64,000 nt of DNA from Klenkia sesuvii (GTDB lineage: Bacteria; Actinomycetota; Actinomycetes; Mycobacteriales; Geodermatophilaceae). The first letter of the stretch is position 1; the number at the start of each line of letters is the position of its first letter. The DNA lies in the NCBI RefSeq assembly GCF_037083825.1, contig NZ_JBAPLU010000001.1:124001-188000 (forward strand). The letters run 5' to 3'. This document shows positions 41,894 through 51,711 of this stretch, one piece after another. Under the pieces are notes generated by a model. That model saw only the letters and a list, made by a program, of their open reading frames with translations, did no database searches and was not told the origin of the DNA. The translations under genes were made by a program, and so were the position numbers.

Positions 41894-44800
41894 TCAGCCG
41901 AGGGCGTCGATCGCCTTGTGGATCCGCTGCTCGCTGACCGGGCGGGGGGTGCCGACCGCCTGCGCGAACAGGCTCACCCGCAGCTCCTCGACCATCCAGC
42001 GGATCCGCCCCACCGGGTCGTCCGGGCCACCCACCGCGGGCACCCGGCCGCGCACCTCCAGGTACTCCGCCCACACGGCCTCGACCTGGGCCTGCCACAG
42101 CGCGTCACGGGCCGCGTTGGCGGGCAGCTTCTCCAGCCGCACCGCCATCCCCTTCAGGTACCGGACGACGTCGGGCAACCGCTTGCGGCCGGTCGCGGCG
42201 ACGAACCCGCGGTGCAGCAGCCCGGTCATCTGCGCCCGCAGGTCGGCCACCGCTGCCGCGGGCACCCCCCGCCCCGGCGCCGCGCCGATCGCGATGGCGG
42301 TCTCGCGGGCCTGGGTGAGCACGGCCTCCACCCGGCGCACGGTCTCCGCGGTCAGCGTGTGCAGCTGGGTGCGCGACGCCTCCACCAGCGCGTCGAAGGC
42401 CTCCTGCGTGCGCGGGGGGCCGCCGTGCTGGGCCACCAGCTCGTCGGCGGCGGCGTCCACGCAGTCGGCGACCAGGTCGGGGATCTCGCCGTCCGGGTTG
42501 AACTGCAGGGCCAGCCGGCTGCGGGGCTGCAGCGACTTGACCACCTTGGTGGCGGGCGAGCCGACGGCGAGCAGCAGCAGGCGGCGGGCGCCCAGCCAGG
42601 TCAGCCGCGACGCCTCGGCCGCGGTCGGCACCACCCGGACGCCGACCGTGGCGCCCTCGTCGACCAGCGCGGGGTAGGCCGTGACCAGGTGGCCCTGCCG
42701 GTCGACCTGCACCGTCTCCGGCAGCGTGCCGAGGGTCCACGACGTCAGGCCGGTGCGCGAGACGTCGGCCGAGGCCTTCGCCAGCGACCGTCGCGACTCC
42801 CCCGCCACCTGCGCGCGCAGCGCATCGAGGTCCTTGCCGGTGGCCAGCGGTCTCGCCCGGTCGTCGAGCACCCGGAAGGTGGCCCGCAGGTGGTCGGGCA
42901 CCGACGACGGCACCCAGGCGTCGGGCGGGATCTGCACCGCGACGGCCCGCCGGACCTCCCGCTCCAGCGCCGGCAGCAGCGGCTCGGTGGGGTCGATGTG
43001 CGGCAGCACCTCGCGCACCCGGTCAGGGATCGGCACCAGGCCGCGGCGCAGCTGCTTGGGCAGCCCGCGCAGCAGCGCCGTGACCAGCTCTTCGCGCTGG
43101 CCGGGCACCGTCCAGGCCAGCGAGGCGCCCGACGTCTCGGCGGCCACGGTGTCCAGCACGCCCAGCGGGACGTCGACGGTCACGCCGTCGTCCTCGGCGC
43201 CGGGGTCGAAGGCGTAGGACAGCGGCAGCACCAGGCCCTGCGTCAGGTGGACCTCGTCGGGGAAGTCGCCGGCGCGCACCTCCTCGGCGACGGCGGCGTC
43301 GGTGACCATCTCGGGGGTGAAGTCCAGCAGGTGCGGGTCGCGGCGCCGGGCCTGCTTCCACCAGGTGTCGAAGTGCCGGGTCGAGACGACCTCGGCGCCG
43401 ATGCGGGCGTCGTAGAGCTCGAACACCGTCTCGTCGTCGACCCGCAGGTCGCGGCGCCGGGCCCGCTCCTCGAGCTCGGCGACCTGGGCCAGCACCGCCT
43501 GGTTGTGCGCCCAGAACCGGTGGTTGGTGTGCCACTCGCCCTCGACCAGGGCGTGCCGGATGAACAGCTCGCGGCTGACCACCGGGTCGATCGAGCCGTA
43601 CTGCACGCGCCGGCCCACCACCAGCGGGATGCCGTAGAGGGTGACCCGCTCGGTGGCGACGACCGAGCCGCGCTTGGCGTCCCACCGCGGCTCGGAGTAC
43701 TGCCGCTTCACCAGGTGGTCGGCCAGCCGCTCGATGGTCTCGGGGTCGACCCGGGCCACGGTGCGGGCGAACAGCCGACTGGTCTCCACCAGCTCGCCGG
43801 CGACCACCCACCGCGGCGGCTTCCTCGTCAGCACCGACCCGGGCGCGATGACGAACTTCGCGCCGCGGGCGCCCAGGTACTCCCGCGAGCCGCGCCGCTT
43901 GTCGCCGGGCGAGGCGTCCTTGCCGAGCTCCTGCTGCAGGCCGACCTGGGATAGCAGCCCCGACAGCAGCGCGGCGTGCACACCCCGCTCGTCGGGTTCG
44001 GTGGCCAGCGCACCGGTCTGCATCCCGAGCCGGCGGGCCGTGCTGCGGAGCTGGCCGTGCAGGTCCTGCCACTCCCGGATCCGCAGCCAGTGCAGGAACT
44101 CGCGCTTGACCGTGCGGCGGAACTGGTTGCCGCTCAGCTCGGCCTGGCGCTCGCCCAGGTAGCGCCAGAGGTTGAGGATCGAGGTGAAGTCGGAGTCCTC
44201 GGCGGCGAACCGGGCGTGCAGCTGGTCGGCGGCGGCCTGCGCGTCGGCGGGGCGCTCGCGCACGTCCTGCACGGTCAGCCCGGCGGCGATGACCAGCACC
44301 TCCTCCAGCACCCCACGCCGGTCGGCCTCCACCACCATGCGGGCCAGCCGGGGGTCCAGGGGCAGCGCGGCCAGCGCCCGCCCGACCTCGGTCAACCGGC
44401 CCTCGGCCAGTGCGCCCAGCTCGTCGAGCAGGGCGTACCCGTCGGCGACCGCGCGCCGGTCGGGCGGGTCGAGGAACGGGAAGTCCTCCACCGCACCCAG
44501 CCCCAGCGACGCCATCTGCAGCAGCACCGACGCCAGCGACGTCCGCAGGATCTCGGGGTCGGTGAACTCCGGGCGGCTCTCGAAGTCCTCCTCGCTGTAG
44601 AGCCGGATCGCGATGCCGTCCGACGTCCGGCCGCAGCGGCCCGAGCGCTGCCGGGCCGAGGCCTGGCTGATGTCCTCGATGGGCAGCCGCTGCACCTTGG
44701 TGCGCGCGCTGTACCGGCTGATCCGCGCGGTGCCGGGGTCGACGACGTAGCGGATGCCGGGCACCGTCAGCGACGTCTCGGCCACGTTGGTGGCCAGCAC

Positions 44801-45826
44801 GATGCGGCGGCCGGTGTGCGGTTGGAAGACCTTGTGCTGGTCGGCCGCCGACAGGCGCGAGTAGAGCGGCAGCACCTCCGCCTGCAGGGCGGCGTCACCG
44901 AGCGCGTCGGCGGTGTCGCGGATGTCCCGCTCGCCGGCCAGGAACACCAGGACGTCGCCCGGCCCCTCGGCCACCAGCTCGCGGCAGGCGTCCACGATCG
45001 CCGTCACCTGGTCGCGGTCGGGGTCGGCGTCCGGGTCGTCGGGGTCCACGACCGGCCGGTAGCGCACCTCGACCGGGTAGGTGCGGCCGCTGACCTCCAC
45101 CACCGGCGCGTCTCCGAAGTGCTTGGCGATCCGGTCGACGTCGATGGTCGCCGAGGTGATGACGACCTTGAGGTCGGGACGGCGGGGCAGCAGCTGGGCC
45201 AGGTAGCCGAGCAGGAAGTCGATGTTCAGCGACCGCTCGTGCGCCTCGTCGACCACGATCGTGTCGTACTGGCGCAGCAGCCGGTCGCGCTGCACCTCGG
45301 CCAGCAGCACGCCGTCGGTCATCAGCTTGACCAGGCTGGTGTCGCTGACCTGGTCGGTGAAGCGCACCTTGTAGCCGACCACCTCGCCCAGCGGCGAGCC
45401 CAGCTCCTCGGCGATGCGCTCGGCGACCGTGCGGGCGGCGATGCGGCGGGGCTGGGTGTGCCCGATGCGGCCGCGCACGCCCCGGCCGAGCTCGAGCAGG
45501 ATCTTGGGCAGCTGGGTGGTCTTGCCCGAGCCGGTCTCGCCGGCCACCACGACGACCTGGTGGTCGCGGATCGCCGCGGCGATGTCGTCGCGCCGTCCGC
45601 TGACCGGCAGCTGCTCGGGGTAGGACACCGTGGGGACGGCGGCGGCACGGGCGGCGATGCGCGCCTCGGCGCGGACGACGTCGGCGGCGACCTGCTCGAG
45701 CTTCCGGGCCCGCGCAGCCGGGTCGCGGACGCCGCGCAGCTGGTCCAGCCGCCGGCGGAGGCGGTGCTCGTCGTCGAGGGTCAGCGCGGGCAGGCGGGAC
45801 CGCAGGTCGTCGGTCTCGGCGCTCAC
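41894..45826 (-). CDS. hrpA: ATP-dependent RNA helicase HrpA
   Basis: 1310-aa DEAH-box helicase involved in mRNA handling and ribosome rescue. Walker A AGETGSGKTTQ (95-105), DEAH in VVDEAHERSLNIDFLLGYL, SAT motif, and motif VI RQRSGRCGRTSDG. The long C-terminal half (DUF3418-like, from about residue 700) is the HrpA-specific extension. The GTG at 45826 gives standard length; an upstream ATG at 45889 would overlap the MarR operator region and is rejected. Confidence 0.95.
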   Translation of the reverse strand: MSAETDDLRSRLPALTLDDEHRLRRRLDQLRGVRDPAARARKLEQVAADVVRAEARIAARAAAVPTVSYPEQLPVSGRRDDIAAAIRDHQVVVVAGETGSGKTTQLPKILLELGRGVRGRIGHTQPRRIAARTVAERIAEELGSPLGEVVGYKVRFTDQVSDTSLVKLMTDGVLLAEVQRDRLLRQYDTIVVDEAHERSLNIDFLLGYLAQLLPRRPDLKVVITSATIDVDRIAKHFGDAPVVEVSGRTYPVEVRYRPVVDPDDPDADPDRDQVTAIVDACRELVAEGPGDVLVFLAGERDIRDTADALGDAALQAEVLPLYSRLSAADQHKVFQPHTGRRIVLATNVAETSLTVPGIRYVVDPGTARISRYSARTKVQRLPIEDISQASARQRSGRCGRTSDGIAIRLYSEEDFESRPEFTDPEILRTSLASVLLQMASLGLGAVEDFPFLDPPDRRAVADGYALLDELGALAEGRLTEVGRALAALPLDPRLARMVVEADRRGVLEEVLVIAAGLTVQDVRERPADAQAAADQLHARFAAEDSDFTSILNLWRYLGERQAELSGNQFRRTVKREFLHWLRIREWQDLHGQLRSTARRLGMQTGALATEPDERGVHAALLSGLLSQVGLQQELGKDASPGDKRRGSREYLGARGAKFVIAPGSVLTRKPPRWVVAGELVETSRLFARTVARVDPETIERLADHLVKRQYSEPRWDAKRGSVVATERVTLYGIPLVVGRRVQYGSIDPVVSRELFIRHALVEGEWHTNHRFWAHNQAVLAQVAELEERARRRDLRVDDETVFELYDARIGAEVVSTRHFDTWWKQARRRDPHLLDFTPEMVTDAAVAEEVRAGDFPDEVHLTQGLVLPLSYAFDPGAEDDGVTVDVPLGVLDTVAAETSGASLAWTVPGQREELVTALLRGLPKQLRRGLVPIPDRVREVLPHIDPTEPLLPALEREVRRAVAVQIPPDAWVPSSVPDHLRATFRVLDDRARPLATGKDLDALRAQVAGESRRSLAKASADVSRTGLTSWTLGTLPETVQVDRQGHLVTAYPALVDEGATVGVRVVPTAAEASRLTWLGARRLLLLAVGSPATKVVKSLQPRSRLALQFNPDGEIPDLVADCVDAAADELVAQHGGPPRTQEAFDALVEASRTQLHTLTAETVRRVEAVLTQARETAIAIGAAPGRGVPAAAVADLRAQMTGLLHRGFVAATGRKRLPDVVRYLKGMAVRLEKLPANAARDALWQAQVEAVWAEYLEVRGRVPAVGGPDDPVGRIRWMVEELRVSLFAQAVGTPRPVSEQRIHKAIDALG

Positions 45827-45873
45827 ACGCTCCAGTTTCCCACCCCTGCGCCACCCGGTTGGCGGTGCAGCGG

Positions 45874-45942
45874 GCAACCAGTTGCCCACATCACATCAAC
45901 ATGCACGCTGCAACTGATTGCATGTACCTCGCAACGAGTTGT
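45874..45942. promoter_or_regulatory. Three MarR-type palindromic operators
   Basis: GCAACCAGTTGC (45874-45885), GCAACTGATTGC (45910-45921) and GCAACGAGTTGT (45931-45942). All fit GCAACnnnTTGC; the last two are spaced 21 bp, two helical turns. They lie 56-124 bp before the MarR start. Confidence 0.8.
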
Positions 45943-45997
45943 ACGGTTCAACCGTTCCGCCACCGCGGGACCGGACCACCCCTCCCCCGGAGCACGC

Positions 45998-46534
45998 ATG
46001 ACCGACTCCCTCCTCGCGCCGTGCGCGGCGCCCCCCTCGGCACCGTCGGGCCGGCGGGGCGACGTCCACGCCGTCTCCGACCAGCTCTCCCGCCTCATGC
46101 GCGTGGTGCACGCCCTCAAGGCCGCCGTGACGGCCGGGGGCGACTCGCGCGAGCGGGCAGCGCACGTCCTCCTCTTCCCGCTGGTCCGGCTCGGCCCGCA
46201 GCGGCAGAGCGCCCTGGCCGAGATGGTGCACGCCGACCCGTCCACCGTCAGCCGGCACGTCACTGTGCTCGTCGACGCCGGCCTGGTGCAGCGCGTGGCC
46301 GACGCCCACGACGGCCGCGCCAGCCAGCTCGTGGTCACCCCCGCCGGCGAGGAGGTCGTCGCCGCCATGGTCCGCGAGCGCGAGGCCCTGTTCGAGACCG
46401 TCACCGCCGACTGGTCCGACGCCGACCTCACCGCCTTCGGCGACCTCCTCGAGCGCTTCGTCGGCGACCTCACCGACGCGCTCCCCACCCTCACCGCCGC
46501 CCCGTCCCGCCCCACCCCCGAGAAGGACCGATGA
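45998..46534 (+). CDS. MarR-family repressor
   Basis: 178-aa winged-helix repressor: AHVLLFPLVRLGPQRQSALAEM, recognition helix DPSTVSRHVTVLVDAGLV, wing ADAHDGRASQLVVTPAG. It is coupled to the following DHA2-type exporter (ATGA overlap) and preceded by three matching palindromes, the standard drug-responsive MarR/efflux arrangement: ligand binding would release both genes. Confidence 0.93.
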   Translation: MTDSLLAPCAAPPSAPSGRRGDVHAVSDQLSRLMRVVHALKAAVTAGGDSRERAAHVLLFPLVRLGPQRQSALAEMVHADPSTVSRHVTVLVDAGLVQRVADAHDGRASQLVVTPAGEEVVAAMVREREALFETVTADWSDADLTAFGDLLERFVGDLTDALPTLTAAPSRPTPEKDR

Positions 46535-48450
46535 CGCAGACCACCGACCGCGACACCGCGGCCGCCACCAAGCGCGCCACCGCCGCGGCACCGTCCGAGG
46601 ACGGCACCTTCACCCACCGCCAGATCATCACCATCCTGGTCGGCCTGCTGCTGGGCATGTTCCTGGCCGCCCTCGACCAGACCGTGGTCTCCACCGCCAT
46701 CCGCACCATCGCCGACGACCTGCAGGGCTACGACCTGCAGGCGTGGGCCACCACGGCGTTCCTCATCACCTCGACGATCGCCACCCCGCTGTACGGGAAG
46801 CTGTCCGACATCTACGGGCGCCGTCCGTTCTTCCTCTTCGCCATCGCGGTCTTCGTGGTCGGCTCGGCGCTGTGCGGCATCTCCACCTCGATGTACGAGC
46901 TGGCCGCCTGGCGTGCCGTGCAGGGCATCGGCGCCGGTGGCCTGATGTCGCTGGCGCTGGCGATCATCGCCGACATCGTGCCGCCGCGGGAGCGCTCCAA
47001 GTACCAGGGCTACTTCATGGCCGTCTTCGGCACCTCGTCGGTGCTCGGCCCGGTCATCGGCGGCGCCCTCGCCGGCCAGGACTCGATCCTGGGCCTGGCG
47101 GGCTGGCGCTGGATCTTCTGGGTCAACGTGCCGCTGGGCATCCTGGCCCTGGCCGTCGTCTTCAAGAACCTGCACCTGCCCCACCAGCGGCAGAGCCGGC
47201 GCATCGACTACCCCGGCGCCCTCACGCTGATCGCCTTCCTGGTGCCGCTGCTGATCGTCGCCGAGCAGGGCCGCACCTGGGGCTGGGCATCCACCAGCGC
47301 GATCGTCTGCTACGTCATCGGCGCGGTGGGCTTCGTCGCGTTCGTGCTGGCCGAGCGGGCCTACCGCGACGACGCGCTGTTGCCGCTGCGCATGTTCGGC
47401 AACCGCACCTTCTCGGTCAGCGCGATCAGCTCGGTCGTGGTCGGCATGGGCATGTTCGGCGGCCTGCTGCTGCTCCCGCAGTACCTGCAGATCGTGCACG
47501 GCTCCTCGGCCACCGAGGCCGGCCTGCAGATGATCCCGCTGGTGCTGGGGATCATGACCGGCGCGATGAGCTCGGGCATCGCGATCGGCAAGAGCGGCAA
47601 GTACAAGAAGTTCCCGCTCATCGGCCTCGTGCTGATGATCGGTGCGCTGATCTCGCTGTCCTTCGTCGTCGGCGCCGACACGAACTACTGGATCATGGTG
47701 CCGTTCATGGTCGCCATGGGCGTCGGGCTGGGCTTCAACTTCCAGCCCATCATCCTGGCGGTGCAGAACGCCGTCAGCCCCCGCGAGATCGGCGTGGCCA
47801 CCTCCTCGGTGACCTTCTTCCGCCAGATGGGCGGCACGCTGGGCACCGCGATCTTCCTGTCGGTGCTGTTCAGCTCCCTGCCCACCAACATCGGCAACGC
47901 CTACGCCGACGCGCAGTCCTCCGCTGCGTTCCAGCAGGCCGCGCAGGCCAACCCCGAGCAGCTCCAGCAGCTGCAGGGCGCCGGCACCGACCTGTCGGAC
48001 ACCTCGTTCATCCAGCGGATCGACCCCGCCCTCGCACTGCCGTTCAAGGACGGGTTCGCCACGTCGATCGACTTCGTGTTCCTGCTCGCCGCGGCCGCCC
48101 TGGTCGTCGGGTTCGTCGTGCTGTTCTGGCTGCCGCAGGTCGCCCTGCGCAACCAGTCCGGCGTCCAGGCCCGGCAGTCCGGTGCCGCGCAGGGTGCGCC
48201 CACCGCGGACGCCCCCGCCGAGCAGCCGGCAGCGGTGGCCGCGAACGCGGTCGGGGCCGCGGCACCGACCTCCAGCGCGGCGACCAGCACGAGCGACACC
48301 GGCCGCCACGCCCGCGTCGCGGACCAGCCGCTCGGCAAGCACGAGGACGTCGGTGCCGACCACGGCAAGCACGAGGGGGACGACGACACCCCCACCGGGC
48401 TGGCCAGCATCCCCGCCGACCACCTCCCGGCCGGGCGCCCGAAGGACTGA
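46531..48450 (+). CDS. MFS drug exporter, DHA2 (EmrB/QacA) family
   Basis: 639-aa fourteen-helix proton-driven exporter. Motifs: FLAALDQTVVSTAIRTIADD (helix 1), GKLSDIYGRRPFF (motif A), WRAVQGIGAGGLMSLAL and the motif C segment GTSSVLGPVIGGAL. Unusual ~100-residue hydrophilic tail rich in Ala, His and Asp (two GKHE repeats) after the last helix. Regulated with the MarR gene whose stop it overlaps. Confidence 0.93.
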   Translation: MTQTTDRDTAAATKRATAAAPSEDGTFTHRQIITILVGLLLGMFLAALDQTVVSTAIRTIADDLQGYDLQAWATTAFLITSTIATPLYGKLSDIYGRRPFFLFAIAVFVVGSALCGISTSMYELAAWRAVQGIGAGGLMSLALAIIADIVPPRERSKYQGYFMAVFGTSSVLGPVIGGALAGQDSILGLAGWRWIFWVNVPLGILALAVVFKNLHLPHQRQSRRIDYPGALTLIAFLVPLLIVAEQGRTWGWASTSAIVCYVIGAVGFVAFVLAERAYRDDALLPLRMFGNRTFSVSAISSVVVGMGMFGGLLLLPQYLQIVHGSSATEAGLQMIPLVLGIMTGAMSSGIAIGKSGKYKKFPLIGLVLMIGALISLSFVVGADTNYWIMVPFMVAMGVGLGFNFQPIILAVQNAVSPREIGVATSSVTFFRQMGGTLGTAIFLSVLFSSLPTNIGNAYADAQSSAAFQQAAQANPEQLQQLQGAGTDLSDTSFIQRIDPALALPFKDGFATSIDFVFLLAAAALVVGFVVLFWLPQVALRNQSGVQARQSGAAQGAPTADAPAEQPAAVAANAVGAAAPTSSAATSTSDTGRHARVADQPLGKHEDVGADHGKHEGDDDTPTGLASIPADHLPAGRPKD

Positions 48451-48483
48451 CGGCCACCGCACCACCGCACCGCGCACCACCGC

Positions 48484-48518
48484 ACCGCCCCTGCAGCGAC
48501 GCCCGCTGCGGGGGCGGT
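48484..48518 (+). terminator. Terminator after the DHA2 exporter
   Basis: ACCGCCCCTGCAGC pairs with GCTGCGGGGGCGGT (one mismatch), 7-base loop, 33 bp past the stop. Confidence 0.7.
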
Positions 48519-48540
48519 CGCGTTCGGGCAGGGTGCACGC

Positions 48541-49452
48541 ATGGGTGAGGCGCTGTTCCCCGGCTTCGACGTGCTCGACCTCGACGTGGCGCACCCGCAG
48601 GGCGGCACGCGGGTGCACGCGGTCGTCGGCGGCGAGGGTCCGCCCCTGGTCCTGCTGCACGGGTACCCGCAGACGCACGCGCTGTGGGCCGGGATCGCCC
48701 CCGACCTGGCTCGCGAGCACACCCTGGTGGTCCCCGACCTGCGCGGCTACGGCGACTCCGGCAAGCCCGCAGACGCGCCGGACCACGCCCCGCACTCCTT
48801 CCGCGCGATGGCCGCCGACGTCGCCGCCCTGATGACCCACCTCGGGCACGAGAGCTACGCCGTCGTCGGCCACGACCGCGGCGCCCGGGTCACCCACCGG
48901 CTGGCCCTCGACCACGCCGAGCGGGTCACCCGCGCCGCCGTCCTCGACGTCTTGCCGACCGCGCACGTCTACGCGCACGTCGACCGCCGGCTGGCCACCG
49001 CCTACTACCACTGGTTCTTCTACCTGCAGCCCGCGCCGGTGCCCGAGGACCTGATCGCCGGCGACCCGATCGGCTACGTGCACACGCTGCTCGGCGGCTG
49101 GGGCGGCCCGCTCGATGCGCACTCCCCCGCCCAGCTGGCCGAGTACGAGCGCTGCTTCGCCGACCCGGCCGCCCGGCACGCGATGCTCGAGGACTACCGC
49201 GCCGCCGCCTCGATCGACCTCGAGCACGACGCGGCCGACGCCGCCGCGGGCCGCCGGGTCGGCTGCCCGCTGCTGGTGCTGTGGGGTGCGCACGGCGTCG
49301 TGGGCACCGGCCCGGACGACGTCCTGGCGGTCTGGCGGGAGCGTGCGGACGACGACGCGCTGGTCACCGGCCAGGCGGTGGACGCCGGCCACTTCCTGGT
49401 CGACGAGGCCCCGGGCGAGACGGTGGCCGCCCTCCGAGGCTTCCTCGTCTGA
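48541..49452 (+). CDS. Haloacetate-dehalogenase-like alpha/beta hydrolase
   Basis: 303-aa hydrolase with an aspartate nucleophile: VVGHDRGARVTHRLALDH (D112), base H284 in AGHFLVDE. The DRRLATAYYHWFFYLQP stretch is the cap-domain signature of fluoroacetate dehalogenases and their many look-alikes, so cleavage of a C-halogen bond or of another small ester is possible. ATG at 48541 with a weak CAGGGT box six bases before it. Confidence 0.82.
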   Translation: MGEALFPGFDVLDLDVAHPQGGTRVHAVVGGEGPPLVLLHGYPQTHALWAGIAPDLAREHTLVVPDLRGYGDSGKPADAPDHAPHSFRAMAADVAALMTHLGHESYAVVGHDRGARVTHRLALDHAERVTRAAVLDVLPTAHVYAHVDRRLATAYYHWFFYLQPAPVPEDLIAGDPIGYVHTLLGGWGGPLDAHSPAQLAEYERCFADPAARHAMLEDYRAAASIDLEHDAADAAAGRRVGCPLLVLWGAHGVVGTGPDDVLAVWRERADDDALVTGQAVDAGHFLVDEAPGETVAALRGFLV

Positions 49453-49527
49453 CCACGGCCCCGGACCGCAGGGATGTCGGAGGGTCGGCCTAGCCTCGGG
49501 GCCAGACACCGTCGTCGAGAGGTCCCC

Positions 49528-51318
49528 ATGCGCGCGTCCCTGGTCCTGTCCCGTCGCGACCTCGACTTCCTGCTGCACGAGTGGTTGCAGGTCGAGCAGT
49601 TGACCAAGCGCGACCGGTTCGCCGCGCACGACCGCGACACCTTCGACGCGGTGGTGGACCTGGCCGCCGAGATCGCCGTCGAGCACTTCGCGCCGCACAA
49701 CCGCACCGCTGACGAGCACGAGCCGCACGTCGTCGACGGCAAGGTCGTGCTGGTGCCCGAGGTCGCCGCTGCCCTCAAGGTGTTCGGCGAGGCCGGTCTG
49801 GCGGCCGGCACGCTGCCCGAGGAGCTGGGCGGCCTGCAGCTGCCGCAGGTGGTCAGCAAGGCCGCCACCATCTGGTTCCAGGCCGCCAACGTCGGCAGCT
49901 CGGCCTACCCGTTCCTCACCATGGCCAACGCCCACCTGCTGCTGGCGCACGGCAGCCAGGAGCAGGTCGACACCTACGTGCGGCCCATGGCCGAGGGCCG
50001 CTGGTTCGGCACCATGGCACTGAGCGAGCCGCAGGCCGGGTCGTCGCTGGCCGACATCACCACCCGGGCCGAGCGGTGCGCGGACGGCTCGTTCCGGCTC
50101 ACCGGCACCAAGATGTGGATCTCCGGTGGCGACCACGAGCTGAGCGAGAACATCGTCCACCTGGTGCTGGCCAAGGTCCCCGGCGGTCCGGCGGGCGTGA
50201 AGGGCATCTCGCTGTTCGTCGTCCCCAAGTTCCTCCCCGAGGGCGACGGCGTCGGCGAGCGGAACGACGTGGTGCTGGCCGGGCTCAACCACAAGATGGG
50301 CTACCGCGGGACGACCAACACCCTGCTCAACTTCGGCGAGGGCGTGCACACCCCGGGCGGGCGCCCGGGCGCCGTCGGTTGGCTGGTCGGCGAGGAGAAC
50401 CGCGGGCTGGCCGCGATGTTCCACATGATGAACGAGGCCCGGGTCGGCGTGGGGCTGGGCGCCACCGCCCTGGGCTACACCGGCTACCTGCACGCCCTCG
50501 ACTACGCCAGGACCCGCACGCAGGGGCGCCCGCCGGCCGGCAAGGACCCGAGTGCACCGCCCGTGCCGATCGTCGAGCACAGCGACGTGAAGCGGATGCT
50601 GCTGGCTGCCAAGAGCTACGTCGAGGGCGGGCTGGCCCTCGGTCTGTACTGCGCGAAACTGGTCGACGAGGAGCAGACCGCGGAGACGCCCGAGGAGCGG
50701 GCCGCCGCGCACACGCTGCTCGAGGTGCTCACCCCGGTCGCGAAGAGCTGGCCCTCGCAGTGGGGTCTGGCAGCCAACGACCTGGCGATCCAGGTGCACG
50801 GCGGCTACGGCTACACACGCGACTTCCCGGTCGAGCAGTTCTACCGGGACAACCGGCTCAACCCAATCCACGAGGGCACCGTGGGCATCCAGGGTCTGGA
50901 CCTGCTGGGCCGCAAGGTGGTGGCCGACGGCGGTGCCGGCCTGCGGCTGCTGGCGCGCACGATCGGGGCGACGACGGCCCGGGCAGCGGGCACCGAGTGG
51001 GCGTCCTTCGCCGCCGAGCTCGACGCCGTGGTGGCCCGGGTGGGTGAGGTCACGGCCGCGCTCTGGGGGGCCGGCGACCCGGACGTGACCCTGGCCAACG
51101 CGACGGTCTACCTGGAGGCGGTGGGCCACGTCGTCGTCGCGTGGTTGTGGCTGGAGCAGGTGCTGGCCGTCGGCGGAGCCGACGGCGACTTCTACGCCGG
51201 GAAGCGGGCCGCGGCCCGGTACTTCCAGCGCTACGAGCTGCCGCGGGTGGGTCCGCAGCTGGACCTGCTGGCCTCGCTGGACCGGACGACGCTGGACGCC
51301 GACCCGGCCTGGCTGTGA
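49528..51318 (+). CDS. Acyl-CoA dehydrogenase
   Basis: 596-aa FAD enzyme of the longer class with an extra C-terminal domain (DUF1974/acyl-CoA_dh_C-type, used for longer acyl chains). FAD and substrate motifs MALSEPQAGSSLADI, GTKMWISGGDHELSE, NHKMGYRGTTNTLLNFGE. Catalytic base E449 in NPIHEGTVGIQGLDL. The ATG at 49528 starts MRASLVLSRRDLDFLL; an upstream GTG-type extension lacks conservation. Confidence 0.93.
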   Translation: MRASLVLSRRDLDFLLHEWLQVEQLTKRDRFAAHDRDTFDAVVDLAAEIAVEHFAPHNRTADEHEPHVVDGKVVLVPEVAAALKVFGEAGLAAGTLPEELGGLQLPQVVSKAATIWFQAANVGSSAYPFLTMANAHLLLAHGSQEQVDTYVRPMAEGRWFGTMALSEPQAGSSLADITTRAERCADGSFRLTGTKMWISGGDHELSENIVHLVLAKVPGGPAGVKGISLFVVPKFLPEGDGVGERNDVVLAGLNHKMGYRGTTNTLLNFGEGVHTPGGRPGAVGWLVGEENRGLAAMFHMMNEARVGVGLGATALGYTGYLHALDYARTRTQGRPPAGKDPSAPPVPIVEHSDVKRMLLAAKSYVEGGLALGLYCAKLVDEEQTAETPEERAAAHTLLEVLTPVAKSWPSQWGLAANDLAIQVHGGYGYTRDFPVEQFYRDNRLNPIHEGTVGIQGLDLLGRKVVADGGAGLRLLARTIGATTARAAGTEWASFAAELDAVVARVGEVTAALWGAGDPDVTLANATVYLEAVGHVVVAWLWLEQVLAVGGADGDFYAGKRAAARYFQRYELPRVGPQLDLLASLDRTTLDADPAWL

Positions 51319-51346
51319 TCGACGGCGCGGGGTGCCGCCGGGTGGG

Positions 51347-51511
51347 TCAGAGCGTGGCGGGGGCGGCCTCGGGTGCCGCGTGCCGGGCACGGGGGGCGGC
51401 GGCGCTGCGCTTCTCGGCCTCGTAGCGCGAGGTGGACTGGGTCCCCATCGCGATCACGAGCCCGGTCAGCACCAGGAAACCCACCAGGGTCACGAGCGGC
51501 CACAACACCAT
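51347..51511 (-). CDS. 54-aa single-pass membrane protein
   Basis: Encodes LWPLVTLVGFLVLTGLVIAMG as one membrane helix followed by a basic, Ala-rich cytoplasmic tail. No family recognised. It lies between two plus-strand genes, convergent with the acyl-CoA dehydrogenase (28 bp between stops). The ATG at 51511 begins at the helix; a longer upstream reading has no coding character. Confidence 0.55.
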   Translation of the reverse strand: MVLWPLVTLVGFLVLTGLVIAMGTQSTSRYEAEKRSAAAPRARHAAPEAAPATL

Positions 51512-51711
51512 CGGAAGTCGGTCTCCCCATCCTCTCGGGCAGCCACCGGGGTGCCGGCGGCCCGTCGTCCGTGACGGAAGCTGCCCCCAATGTCGGCAGC
51601 TCAACCCCACTCCCGCACAGAAGCCGGGTGAACATCGCGTAACGGTGCTCACACTTCCGGACGGCGTGGTCTCATTCGGGGGTCAGGCTACCGACGAACC
51701 GAGGAGGCCCC

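Noticed and set aside
45823..51390. Very long open frame on the minus strand (over 1800 codons)
   Set aside because: It is the antisense shadow of MarR, DHA2, hydrolase and acyl-CoA dehydrogenase genes; composition is Gly/Arg/His-rich with no domain. High GC leaves stop codons rare.
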